Assembly: GCF_002217755.1 (NCBI RefSeq)
Contig: NZ_BCFL01000023.1
Coordinates: forward strand, 347,247 to 411,246
Direction: 5' to 3'
Source: Streptomyces hyaluromycini
GTDB taxonomy: Bacteria > Actinomycetota > Actinomycetes > Streptomycetales > Streptomycetaceae
DNA length: 64,000 nt
Shown: piece after piece, positions 55,580 through 63,591 of the stretch
Layout: every line of letters begins with the position of its first letter
How positions within the stretch are numbered: position 1 is the first letter of the stretch
Position numbers and translations under genes: made by a program
The notes under the pieces: generated by a model
Told to the model about the DNA's origin: nothing
The model's database searches: none
Seen by the model: only the letters and a program-made list of their open reading frames with translations

Positions 55580-56944
55580 TCACCCGTCCGCGCCGGACCT
55601 CCCGCCCCACAGCCGGTACGGCCTGCCGCCGCACACCCGGTAGGCGGCACCGCAGCAGGCGGCCGCGATCAGCATCCCGCCCGCGACCAGCGCCGGTACG
55701 GACGTGTTGTAGGCGCCCCCGTCCCCTGCCTCCACCCCGTGCTGCACTCCCGTCACCGCACAGGAGCCGTCACCGCCGTGCGCCCCGCCGCACTCCTGCC
55801 GGTCGCCGCCACCGCACGACTGCTGTCCCCCGGCGCAGGGCCGCTCGCCGTTCCCCCGGGGGACGTCACCGCCCTCGCCCCGAGGATCCACGGCATGCCC
55901 GTCACCGCGGGCGGCCGAGCCGTCGTCACCACGGGGGGTCATTCCGTCGTCCCCACGCGGGGCGCCTCCGTCGTCCCCGCGGACAGCCGTGCCCTCGTCA
56001 CCGCGAGGAGCCGTGCCCTCGTCACCGCGGGAGGCCGCACCGACGTCCCCGCGCGGGGCGCCTCCGTCGTCCCCGCGGACAGCCGTGCCCTCGTCACCGC
56101 GAGGAGCCGTGCCCTCGTCACCGCGGGGGGTCATTCCGTCGTCCCCGCGCGGGGCGCCTCCGTCGTCCCCACGGGCCGCCGTGCCCTCGTCACCGCGAGT
56201 GAACATGCCGTCGTCGCCGCGCGAGTCCGTTCCGTAGTCCCCGACCCCGCCGGTGACCGTGCCGTCGTCGCCGTGAGCGACCGTTCCTCCGTCCCCCTGG
56301 GACGCCGTGCCCCCGCCGACCTGCGGCATGGCGCCACCGCCGCCCTGCAGAACCGTGCCGACGTCGCTCACCGAAGCCGCGCCGCCGCCGCCCACCGAAG
56401 CCGCGCCGCCGCCCACCGAAGCGGTGCCGCCGCCCGTGAAAGCCGTGCCGCTGTCGCCCACGGGAGCCGTGCCGGCGTCGTCCCGGGCGACCGCCAGGTG
56501 CGTGCTCCAGGGGCGCGCCCGCGCTCCGCTCGCCGCCGGGCAGGTCCCGTCGACGGTCCGGGTGCCGGCGCGCCCGTCACCCGCCGCGGCCCCGGCCACG
56601 TCACCCGCCGCCGCGTCCCCCTCCGTGTAACTCGCTGGTTTGTCCCCGGAGACGACCTGCGCGGTGCCCCGGTAGACGAGCCCGCCGCCCTGGTCGACCC
56701 TGGCCAGCCGCACGGTGCGCCCGGCGAACGCCGACGACGTGGCGTCGATGGCCGAGGGGGCCTGCCCAGCGCCCCGCCCGTCGGCCTTGTCGCAGGTCAC
56801 GGAGACGATGACGGTGGCGCCGGGCCGGGCGCTGCCGGGGCTGACCTCGGCGGCGGGGCCAGCGGCCGCGACGGCCGTACCGGTGGCGCCGAACGCGGCA
56901 CCCGTCAGGACGGCGACGGACAGGGCGCGAACGGTGCGGCGCAT
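55580..56944 (-). CDS. Secreted/anchored protein with RGD octapeptide repeats
   Basis: A 454-aa protein of unknown function. Residues 1-28 are a signal peptide. About 33-155 form a beta-rich domain (AEVSPGSARPGATVIVSVTC) with few cysteines. About 170-240 are Gly/Ala/Ser-rich. Residues 242-349 are an exact 8-residue tandem array, R-G-D-[DEV]-G-x-x-x, with 14 RGD motifs (RGDDGGAP, RGDEGTAV and so on). A Cys/Gly-rich stretch follows, then a hydrophobic helix (416-437) and an Arg-containing tail, suggesting membrane anchoring of an extended cell-surface stalk. ATG 56944 follows a weak AAGGAGCT. The array is low complexity and may vary in copy number between strains. Confidence 0.72.
   Translation of the reverse strand: MRRTVRALSVAVLTGAAFGATGTAVAAAGPAAEVSPGSARPGATVIVSVTCDKADGRGAGQAPSAIDATSSAFAGRTVRLARVDQGGGLVYRGTAQVVSGDKPASYTEGDAAAGDVAGAAAGDGRAGTRTVDGTCPAASGARARPWSTHLAVARDDAGTAPVGDSGTAFTGGGTASVGGGAASVGGGGAASVSDVGTVLQGGGGAMPQVGGGTASQGDGGTVAHGDDGTVTGGVGDYGTDSRGDDGMFTRGDEGTAARGDDGGAPRGDDGMTPRGDEGTAPRGDEGTAVRGDDGGAPRGDVGAASRGDEGTAPRGDEGTAVRGDDGGAPRGDDGMTPRGDDGSAARGDGHAVDPRGEGGDVPRGNGERPCAGGQQSCGGGDRQECGGAHGGDGSCAVTGVQHGVEAGDGGAYNTSVPALVAGGMLIAAACCGAAYRVCGGRPYRLWGGRSGADG
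55898..56221 (-). repeat. 24-bp coding tandem repeat (RGD octads)
   Basis: About 13.5 units of 24 bp encode residues 242-349 of the surface protein. Higher-order copies are visible, for example the unit series DDGGAP, DDGMTP and DEGTAP, DEGTAV recurring. No gap or frame shift interrupts the array. Confidence 0.85.
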
Positions 56945-57204
56945 GGGCGGAGCTCCTTGCACGGACGACTCGGAGGCACGGGGCCCGTACCCCCGCAGCC
57001 ATCACAGCCCGCCCCACGCCCCGCCGCGCGCGGCCGGACCCCATTCGCAGGACATGCGCCCTCTTTCGAGTGACGCCATGGTTCGGGTCCGGTGAGGCGG
57101 GAACCGCGCCGGGCAAGGCGGAGACCACCACCGGCGGACGAGATGGTCGGCGAGACGTCGGCGGAGTCGTTCGGTGCTGCGGTGCTTGCTCCGGTACTGC
57201 GGCC

Positions 57205-57462
57205 TCAGCTCGCGGAGGCGCCCGGCGCGGCCGTCTCGGCGCAGTTCCGCTCGCGGGCGCCCTCCCGGGTCCGGCCGGCGGCGACGAGACGGCGCGGATG
57301 ACGTCGCAGGTACTCGCCCTCCAGCTGGGCCATGCGCTCGTTGTGGGCCCGCAGCGCGTCGTTCGAGCCGTACAGCAGGGTGTCGTGGCGCGTCCGGTGG
57401 ATGGTCTCCAGCTCCTTCATGAGCTGCTGGTCGTCCAGCCGGCTGGGGTCGACTCCGGTCAT
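57205..57462 (-). CDS. Small DUF6158-like protein
   Basis: An 85-aa protein. LDDQQLMKELETIHRTRHDT, LLYGSNDALRAHNERMAQLE and GEYLRRHPRR follow the actinobacterial DUF6158 pattern (remembered, not searched). It is helical, basic and cytoplasmic, with no membrane segment. The C-terminal 20 residues beyond RRHPRR are low-complexity. ATG 57462 is preceded on the minus strand by GGGGTACCACC, a poor ribosome site. It lies just upstream, on the same strand, of no other gene. Function unknown; relatives are often next to stress genes. Confidence 0.7.
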   Translation of the reverse strand: MTGVDPSRLDDQQLMKELETIHRTRHDTLLYGSNDALRAHNERMAQLEGEYLRRHPRRLVAAGRTREGARERNCAETAAPGASAS

Positions 57463-57570
57463 GGTGGTACCCCGCTCGTCGTGTGGGTCCCGGCGGTCCG
57501 GATTCCTGCCTCCACTGTACGAACATCCGGGCGTACGGGCCTCCCTACGAGGCCTCGCTGCCGCGCCTGT

Positions 57571-59190
57571 CTACCGCGCCCGCTCCACCCGGCGCTCGTC
57601 CCACACCGGCTCCGGGGTCTCACGGACCCGGCCGTCGCTGCCGAAGACCAGGTAGCGGTCGAAGGAGCGGGCGAACCAGCGGTCGTGGGTGACGGCGAGC
57701 ACCGTGCCGTCGAACGCCTCCAGACCCTCCTGGAGGGCCTCGGCGGACTCCAGGTCGAGGTTGTCGGTCGGCTCGTCCAGGAGCAGTGCTGTCACGCCCT
57801 GCAGTTCCAGCAGGAGGATCTGGAACCGGGCCTGCTGGCCGCCCGACAGCCGATCGAAGTTCTGTTCGGACTGCTGGGTGAGTTCGTAGCGGCGCAGCCG
57901 GGACATCGCCGCGCCGCGGTCCTGGGAGTGCTCCGTCCACAGGATGTCCAGCAGCGTGCGGCCCTCCAGTTCGGGGTGGGCGTGGGTCTGCGCGAAGTGC
58001 CCGGGCACCACCCGCGCGCCCAGCTTCCACGCCCCCGTGTGCGCCACGTCCTCGCCGGCCAGCAGCCGCAGGAAGTGCGACTTGCCGGAGCCGTTGGAGC
58101 CGAGGACGGCGACCCGTTCGCCGTAGAAGACCTCCAGGTCGAAGGGTTTCATCAGGCCGGTGAGTTCGAGCTGCGCGCAGGTGACGGCGCGTACGCCGGT
58201 ACGGCCGCCCTTGATGCGCATCCTGATGTCCTGCTCGCGCGGCGGCTCGGGCGGCGGGCCGGCCTCCTCGAACTTGCGCAGGCGGGTCTGGGCGGCCGCG
58301 TACCGGGACGCCAGCTCGTGGGAGATGGAGGCGGCCTGACGGAGACTCAGCACCAGTTTCTTCAGCTGGGCGTGCTTCTCGTCCCAGCGGCGGCGCAACT
58401 CCTCGAAGCGGGCGAAGCGTTCGCGCCGGGCCTCGTGGTAGGTGGCGAAGCCGCCGCCGTGCACCCAGGCGTCGGCGCCGGTCGGCGAGGGCTCCACGGA
58501 GATGATCTTCTCGGCGGAGCGGGCGAGGAGTTCGCGGTCGTGGGAGACGAACAGGACCGTCTTGCGGGTCTCCTTCAGCTGCTGTTCCAGCCAGCGTTTG
58601 CCGGGCACGTCCAGGTAGTTGTCCGGCTCGTCGAGCAGCAGCACCTGGTCGGTGCCCCGGAACAGCGCCTCCAGCACCAGCCTCTTCTGCTCACCGCCGG
58701 AGAGGGTGCGCACCTGCCGCCACTGGGCCTTCTCGTACGGCACCCCGAGCGCGGCCGTGGTGCACATGTCCCAGAGGGTCTCGTGCTCGTACCCGCGCAC
58801 CTCGGCCCAGTCGGCGAGGGCCTGCGCGTACCGCAGCTGGGCCGCCTCGTCGTCGACGGTCATGATGCCGTGCTCGGCCCGGTCGACGGTCTGCGCGGCC
58901 TCCCGGATCCCGGGCGGTGCGACGGACACCAGCAGGTCACGCACGGTCGTCTCGTCCCGTACGGAACCCACGAACTGGCGCATCACCCCGAGACCGCCGC
59001 TCACGGTCACCGTCCCGCCGTGCGGTTTCAGCTCGCCGGAGATCAGCCGCAGGAGGGTGGTCTTGCCGGCGCCGTTGGGTCCGACGAGGGCGACGACGGC
59101 CCCCTCGCCCACCCGGAACGACACATCGCCGAGCAGCGCCCTCCCGTCGGGGAGGTAGTACTCGAGATGCGCGGCTTCCAGATGTCCCAT
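57571..59190 (-). CDS. ABC-F family ATP-binding protein
   Basis: A 539-aa soluble protein with two ABC domains and no transmembrane part, as in ABC-F ribosome-associated or antibiotic-protection factors. Domain 1: GPNGAGKTTLLRL, signature LSGGEQKRLV, Walker B VLLLDEPDNYLD. Domain 2: GSNGSGKSHFLRL, signature LSGGQQARFQI, Walker B ALLLDEPTDNLD. A charged helical linker (about 250-330) with RFEELRRRWDEKHAQLKKLV joins them. Both Walker B motifs keep the catalytic Glu. ATG 59190 is at the natural start MGHLEAAHLEYY. Role is probably translational or drug resistance; the target drug is unknown. Confidence 0.88.
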   Translation of the reverse strand: MGHLEAAHLEYYLPDGRALLGDVSFRVGEGAVVALVGPNGAGKTTLLRLISGELKPHGGTVTVSGGLGVMRQFVGSVRDETTVRDLLVSVAPPGIREAAQTVDRAEHGIMTVDDEAAQLRYAQALADWAEVRGYEHETLWDMCTTAALGVPYEKAQWRQVRTLSGGEQKRLVLEALFRGTDQVLLLDEPDNYLDVPGKRWLEQQLKETRKTVLFVSHDRELLARSAEKIISVEPSPTGADAWVHGGGFATYHEARRERFARFEELRRRWDEKHAQLKKLVLSLRQAASISHELASRYAAAQTRLRKFEEAGPPPEPPREQDIRMRIKGGRTGVRAVTCAQLELTGLMKPFDLEVFYGERVAVLGSNGSGKSHFLRLLAGEDVAHTGAWKLGARVVPGHFAQTHAHPELEGRTLLDILWTEHSQDRGAAMSRLRRYELTQQSEQNFDRLSGGQQARFQILLLELQGVTALLLDEPTDNLDLESAEALQEGLEAFDGTVLAVTHDRWFARSFDRYLVFGSDGRVRETPEPVWDERRVERAR

Positions 59191-59269
59191 GGTCAGGGAT
59201 TCTGCGGGGCGCCCCCGACCTGGGGCAAACCGTTATCTGCCCGACGTCTTCGGCCGCGGGCCCGGTGCG

Positions 59270-59355
59270 GGCTGGTCGCGCAGTTCCCCGCGCCCCTGTA
59301 GGGGCGCCACCGCAACGCGCCCCAAAGGGGCGCGGGGAACTGCGCGAGCAACCAC
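59270..59355. repeat. Two head-to-head copies of repeat family A
   Basis: The left copy (59270-59307) reads CTGGTCGCGCAGTTCCCCGC then hairpin GCGCCCCT/AGGGGCGC. The right copy (59317-59355) is the same in reverse orientation. They are separated by nine bases, between the ABC-F start and the end of the phosphatase gene. Confidence 0.7.
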
Positions 59356-59386
59356 GACGCACCCGCAGCCGAACACGTCGGCGCCC

Positions 59387-60028
59387 CTACTCCGCGGCGG
59401 ACTCCAACGGCTGCCCCGCAGGCTCCACCACCGCCCCCTCCCAGGACACGGCCTTCCAGCCGTCGGCCGGGGAGCCCTCCAGGATCACCACGCCCGTGTT
59501 CTCGAGGGGGCGGGAGGCCGCATAGGGGACGTCGACGTTGCCGGCGCGGGCCGCCGTCCAGAGGCGGATCGCGGCGCCGTGGCTGATCACGGCGACCGTC
59601 CCGGCGCCGCTCGCGGCGGCCTCGGCGATCACGGCGTCGTAGCGGCCCAGGACCTCGTCCCCGGTCTCCCCGCCGGGCATGCGCAGCGCGGTGTCCCCGG
59701 CCGCCCAGGCGAACACGGTCCGCATGTACTCCTCGCCCCGCTCGGAGTAGCCGGGCAGCAGCTCCAGGTCGCCGGCGGAGACCTCCCGGATGCCGTCGCG
59801 GACGACCGGGTCGAGACCGCGGGCGGCGGCCAGCGGGGCGGCGGTGAGCTGGGTGCGGATGAGGGTGGAGACGTAGAGGGCCGCGATGTCCTCGCCGGCG
59901 AGAGCCCCGGGGAGGGCCTCCGCCTGCTGCTCGCCGAGGTCGGTCAGACCGGGACCCGGTACCGCGGTGTCGAGCAGGAAGTCGACGTTGGTCGGGGTCT
60001 GCCCGTGACGTATGAGGAGCAGGCGCAT
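59387..60028 (-). CDS. Histidine phosphatase (phosphoglycerate mutase-like)
   Basis: A 213-aa enzyme of the histidine phosphatase superfamily. The catalytic RHG is at residues 7-9 in LLLIRHGQTPTNVDFLLDT, with the second pocket in STLIRTQLTAAPLA and the proton donor Glu in EVSAGDLELLPGYSERGEE. The last conserved His is in VAVISHGAAIRLWTAARAG. ATG 60028 is the natural start. It acts on phosphorylated small molecules; sequence alone does not separate phosphatase from mutase. Divergent from the PAP2/lipid kinase gene across 70 bp, so they may share a promoter region. Confidence 0.9.
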   Translation of the reverse strand: MRLLLIRHGQTPTNVDFLLDTAVPGPGLTDLGEQQAEALPGALAGEDIAALYVSTLIRTQLTAAPLAAARGLDPVVRDGIREVSAGDLELLPGYSERGEEYMRTVFAWAAGDTALRMPGGETGDEVLGRYDAVIAEAAASGAGTVAVISHGAAIRLWTAARAGNVDVPYAASRPLENTGVVILEGSPADGWKAVSWEGAVVEPAGQPLESAAE

Positions 60029-60098
60029 CCAGGGTTCCTCTCACTCGACCGCACCGCGTGCCGGCAGGAAAGTGCCACTTCAGGGTAACCGCACCCGC

Positions 60099-61586
60099 AT
60101 GAGCCCAGACGTCGACCTCACCGTCCCGAAGCCCGGCCGGCACGCGCTGCGCGACCGGTTGCTCGCCCTCGACTGCCGGCTGTTCGAGACGGCCGCCGCA
60201 CGGAACTGGCCGTTCGCCGAGCCGGTGCTGCCCCGGCTGAGCCGGAGCGCCAACCACGGAGTGCTGTGGTTCGCGGCGGCGGCCGCGGTGGCCGCGTCCC
60301 GCACGCCCCGGGCCCGCCGGGCCGCCGCCCGCGGCCTGGCCTCGCTCGGCCTGGCCTCCCTGACCATCAACACCCTCGGCAAGCGCTCGGTGCGCCGCCC
60401 CCGCCCGCTGCTCGACCCGGTGCCCGCGGTACGGCACCTGAAGCGGCAGCCGATCACCACCTCGTTCCCCTCCGGGCACGCCGCGTCGGCGGCCGCCTTC
60501 GCGACCGGGGTCGCCCTGGAGTCCCCGGCATGGGGCGCGGTGGTGGCGCCGGTGGCGTTCTCCGTCGCCGTGTCCCGGGTGTACACGGGCGTGCACTTCC
60601 CGAGCGACGTGCTCGCGGGTGCGGCGCTGGGCGCCGGCGCCGCGTTCGCCGTACGAGCGCTGGTGCCGACCCGGGCACAGACCGGCCCGCCGCCCCGACC
60701 GCGCGCCCAGGCCCCGGCGCTGCCCGGCGGGGCCGGTCTGGTGGTGGTGGCCAACCGGGCCTCCGGCAGCGCCGACCGGATACGGGTGCTGCGCCACGAG
60801 TTGCCGGAGGCGGAGCTGGTGGAGTGCGAACCGGACGAGGTGAAGGCCGAGTTGGCGAAGGCGGCGGCGCGGGCGCGGGCGCTCGGGGTGTGCGGCGGCG
60901 ACGGCACCGTGAACGCGGCGGCCCGTATCGCCCTGCGCCACGGGCTGCCGCTCGCGGTGCTGCCCGGCGGCACCCTCAACCACTTCGCCCACGACCTGAG
61001 TGTGGAGGACGGCCGGGACCTCGGCCGGGCGGTGCGCGAGGGCGAGGCGGTCCGGGTGGACGTCGGCCGCTTCACCTCCGGCGACCGGGAGGGCGTCTTC
61101 CTCAACACGCTGAGCCTGGGCGTCTATCCGGAGCTGGTCCGGGAGCGGGAACGCTGGTCGCACCGCATCGGCGCCTGGCCCGCCGAGGTGCTGGCCGTGC
61201 TGCGCGTGCTGCGCACGGACCGGCATCCGCTCCGGGTCGAACTGCGGGGCGAGACCCACCCGTTGTGGCTGCTGTTCGTCGGCAACTGCCTCTACCACCG
61301 ACTGGCTCTGACCCCGGGCCGCCGCACCGACCTGGCGGACGGGCAGCTCGACGTACGCGTGGTGCACGGCGGCCGGCACCCCACGCTCCGCCTGCTCTCA
61401 GCCGCCCTCGCCGGCCCGCTCACCCGATCCCCCGCCCACGCCGAGGCCCGGGTGAGCCGGCTGCGCCTGACCGGCATCGCGGCCGGCACACCGCTCGCGT
61501 ACGACGGCGAAGTCACCGATGTGGCGGGCGAGATGACCGTGGAGAAGCTGCCGGAGGCACTGACCGTGTACCGGCCGCTGCCCTGA
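60099..61586 (+). CDS. PAP2 phosphatase - diacylglycerol kinase-like fusion
   Basis: A 495-aa membrane-associated protein with two lipid enzymes in one chain. Residues about 20-200 are a PAP2 (type 2 phosphatidic acid phosphatase) domain with KRSVRRPRP, PSGHAAS and SRVYTGVHFPSDVLAG. About 215-495 is a diacylglycerol/sphingosine kinase-like domain: LVVVANRASGSADRIRV, the nucleotide motif GVCGGDGTVNAAARIAL and LPGGTLNHFAHDL. ATG 60099 is the first start before the PAP2 helices; the ribosome site is weak. Opposite phosphorylation and dephosphorylation activities in one protein suggest control of lipid phosphate turnover. The fusion is frequent in actinomycetes. Confidence 0.88.
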   Translation: MSPDVDLTVPKPGRHALRDRLLALDCRLFETAAARNWPFAEPVLPRLSRSANHGVLWFAAAAAVAASRTPRARRAAARGLASLGLASLTINTLGKRSVRRPRPLLDPVPAVRHLKRQPITTSFPSGHAASAAAFATGVALESPAWGAVVAPVAFSVAVSRVYTGVHFPSDVLAGAALGAGAAFAVRALVPTRAQTGPPPRPRAQAPALPGGAGLVVVANRASGSADRIRVLRHELPEAELVECEPDEVKAELAKAAARARALGVCGGDGTVNAAARIALRHGLPLAVLPGGTLNHFAHDLSVEDGRDLGRAVREGEAVRVDVGRFTSGDREGVFLNTLSLGVYPELVRERERWSHRIGAWPAEVLAVLRVLRTDRHPLRVELRGETHPLWLLFVGNCLYHRLALTPGRRTDLADGQLDVRVVHGGRHPTLRLLSAALAGPLTRSPAHAEARVSRLRLTGIAAGTPLAYDGEVTDVAGEMTVEKLPEALTVYRPLP

Positions 61587-61729
61587 CACGCCGAACCCTT
61601 CATGACGAACCGTCAGTCCATATCGCAAAACGCGGGTCTCATCATTCGGCACGCGGGCGTAGCGTTGCGGATACCGCGAGGCGGGGTCGTCCGGCCCCGT
61701 CCGCCGGTGTGACGCGAAGGGGTCGAGCC

Positions 61730-62545
61730 ATGTCGAAGCCGCAGGAGACCGCTGTCTACACGCACGGGCACCACGAGTCGGTGCTCCGTTCCCACACCTC
61801 GCGAACCGTCGCCAACTCGGCCGCGTATCTGGCGGGTTCGCTCAAGCCCCACATGAAGATCCTGGACATCGGCTGCGGCCCCGGCACCATCACCGCCGAC
61901 CTGGCCGCGCTGGTGCCCGACGGCCATGTCACCGGCGTCGACCACGCGCCGGGCATCCTGGAGCAGGCCCGGGCGACCGCCGCCGGGCGCGGACTGACGA
62001 ATGTGGACTTCGCGGTCGCCGACGTCCACGCGCTGGACTACCCGGACGACACGTTCTGCGTGGTCCACGCCCACCAGGTGCTCCAGCACGTGGGCGACCC
62101 GGTGCAGGCGCTGCGCGAGATGCGCCGGGTCACCAAGCCCGGCGGCTTCATCGCCGCACGCGACGGGGACTACGCGGCGATGACCTGGTATCCGGCGGTG
62201 CCGGGGCTGGACGACTGGCTGGAGCTGTACCGGCGGGTGGCCCGCGCCAACGGGGGCGAGCCGGACGCCGGGCGGCGGCTGAGGTCATGGGCACTGACGG
62301 CGGGACTCACCGACATCACGGCCACCTCCGGCACCTGGACGTACAGCACGGCCGAGGAGCGGGCCTGGTGGGGCGGGCTGTGGGCGGACCGCACGGTCGC
62401 CTCGTCCTACGCCGGGCTGGCCGTCGCGGGCGGCCACGCGACCACGGAGCAGCTGGAGGCGATCGCGGCGGCCTGGCGGGAGTGGGCGGGGCAGGAGGAC
62501 GGCTGGTTCGCCGTACTGCACGGAGAAATTCTCTGCCGCAAGTGA
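61730..62545 (+). CDS. Class I SAM-dependent methyltransferase
   Basis: A 271-aa methyltransferase of the UbiE type. KPHMKILDIGCGPGTITADL is motif I, VTGVDHAPGILEQAR motif II, and VVHAHQVLQHVGDPVQALRE with KPGGFIAARDGDYAAMTWYP covers motifs III to IV. The C-terminal part is rich in Trp (TYSTAEERAWWGGLWADRTV), probably forming a substrate lid. ATG 61730 follows GAAGGGG. Substrate unknown. It has 143 bp of upstream gene-free DNA, so its own promoter is likely. Confidence 0.87.
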   Translation: MSKPQETAVYTHGHHESVLRSHTSRTVANSAAYLAGSLKPHMKILDIGCGPGTITADLAALVPDGHVTGVDHAPGILEQARATAAGRGLTNVDFAVADVHALDYPDDTFCVVHAHQVLQHVGDPVQALREMRRVTKPGGFIAARDGDYAAMTWYPAVPGLDDWLELYRRVARANGGEPDAGRRLRSWALTAGLTDITATSGTWTYSTAEERAWWGGLWADRTVASSYAGLAVAGGHATTEQLEAIAAAWREWAGQEDGWFAVLHGEILCRK

Positions 62546-62593
62546 GCCTGATCCGCGGATTTCGGGAAACCAGCTTTGCAGGAGGTTCACACC

Positions 62594-62764
62594 ATGGTTC
62601 CCATCCTGCTGGTACTGCTTCTGGTGCTGATTCTCTTCGGTGCCGGATTCGCAGTGAAACTGCTCTGGTGGATCGCGCTCGTCATGCTCGTGCTGTGGCT
62701 CCTCGGATTCCTGGTGCGCGGCACGACCGGCGCCGGCGGCAGGGGCCGCTGGTACCGGTGGTGA
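62594..62764 (+). CDS. Small hydrophobic membrane protein
   Basis: A 56-aa protein. Two close hydrophobic helices (residues 2-21 and 24-44) are followed by a positively charged, Gly/Arg/Trp tail (GAGGRGRWYRW), which orients it with the C-terminus inside. GGAGG lies 9 bases before ATG 62594. Similar hydrophobic proteins of unknown function are common in Streptomyces and some are stress-sigma-factor controlled (memory). Downstream of the methyltransferase by 48 bp, convergent with the gas-vesicle-type gene. Confidence 0.72.
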   Translation: MVPILLVLLLVLILFGAGFAVKLLWWIALVMLVLWLLGFLVRGTTGAGGRGRWYRW

Positions 62765-62788
62765 CACCACCGGCCGACGGGGCCGGAA

Positions 62789-63478
62789 TCAGCCACGCGC
62801 GGCCGGCCCCGTCGGCTCGGCGGTCGGTTCCGTGAAGGAATAGGCCGCCCACGGCCCGCTGAGCTCCACCCGTATTTCCGGTGCCATGTCCTTCGTGCGG
62901 TCGAGCAGTTCGACGAATTCCTCGGAATCCGCGCGCGGCACCAGATAGGCAGCGTCGAGCAGTCTCTGTACGGACGTCCCGAAAAGCCTGGAATCCTCGG
63001 CGCGCCCGGAAAGCCGCTCGTGCAGAATACGGGCGAATTCCTCGCCGGCCCGCGCCGCCTTCTCGGGCGGGTCGACGGGGCTGTACACCCGCACACCCCA
63101 CTCGACCCGTCCTTCGAGCCGGTCGAGGGTCTGCAGGAAGTAGGTCTCGCGGGCCTCCATCATGGTCCGGACGCCGCTGTCGTCCCGGAAGACCGTGGCC
63201 GGCCCGAGCGGCAGCGGTGTGGTGACCGTGGTGAGCGCGTCGATCACGCCCTGGTGGGCACGGGCGGTCGCGGCCAGCCACTCCGGGTCCTCCAGATGGT
63301 CCCGCAGCGGCTCGTCGGCGAAGTCCCCCTCCGGGACGGTGCTGACGACGGCGACCAGGCCATGGTGTCTGAGGAGTCCCGGCGGGGCGCCGGCCACGCC
63401 GGTGAGCTGGGCCTGCAGGGCCGCCGCGAACGGACGGCAGACGGCGTACACGTACCGGAGTCCGCCCTGTGCTGTCAT
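62789..63478 (-). CDS. Gas vesicle protein GvpF/GvpL-like
   Basis: A 229-aa protein of the GvpL/GvpF family. RYVYAVCRPFAAALQAQLTG begins the first alpha/beta domain, with LVAVVSTVPEGDFADEPLRD; the second half has WGVRVYSPVDPPEKAARAGE, FARILHERLSGRAEDSRL and DAAYLVPRADSEEFVELLDR. Members assist gas vesicle assembly; Streptomyces carry such clusters without visible vesicles, and the role there is unclear. ATG 63478 has GGTCAGGAGGAGG upstream. The frame stays open further upstream through a Glu/Lys/Gly-rich repeat, so an extended start is possible but less likely. Confidence 0.83.
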   Translation of the reverse strand: MTAQGGLRYVYAVCRPFAAALQAQLTGVAGAPPGLLRHHGLVAVVSTVPEGDFADEPLRDHLEDPEWLAATARAHQGVIDALTTVTTPLPLGPATVFRDDSGVRTMMEARETYFLQTLDRLEGRVEWGVRVYSPVDPPEKAARAGEEFARILHERLSGRAEDSRLFGTSVQRLLDAAYLVPRADSEEFVELLDRTKDMAPEIRVELSGPWAAYSFTEPTAEPTGPAARG

Positions 63479-63488
63479 CTGTCCTCCT

Positions 63489-63546
63489 CCTGACCCTTCC
63501 TCCTGACCCTTCTCCCGGGCCTTCTCCTGACCCTTCTCCCGGCCCT
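63489..63546 (-). repeat. Short repeat CCTGACCCTTC x3
   Basis: CCTGACCCTTC occurs at 63489-63499, 63502-63512 and 63526-63536, just upstream of the GvpF/L start. In the GvpF/L frame it encodes a Glu/Lys/Gln-rich series (EKGQE). Either leader repeat or a variable N-terminal extension. Confidence 0.45.
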
Positions 63547-63591
63547 CCTCATAGTCTCCGCCCGGCACCGAGCGCGGCCGGAGTCCGCGGC

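Noticed and set aside
55898..56221. CRISPR-like array
   Set aside because: The 24-bp units are contiguous with no unique spacers and encode an in-frame peptide repeat.
55939..56237. Pro/Ser/Arg repeat proteins on both strands over the RGD array
   Set aside because: They are other-frame readings of the 24-bp repeat; only the minus-strand frame has a signal peptide, a folded domain and a membrane helix.
56945..57204. Possible gene in the gap after the RGD protein
   Set aside because: Open frames here have no start context and Arg/Pro-biased composition; nothing supports coding.
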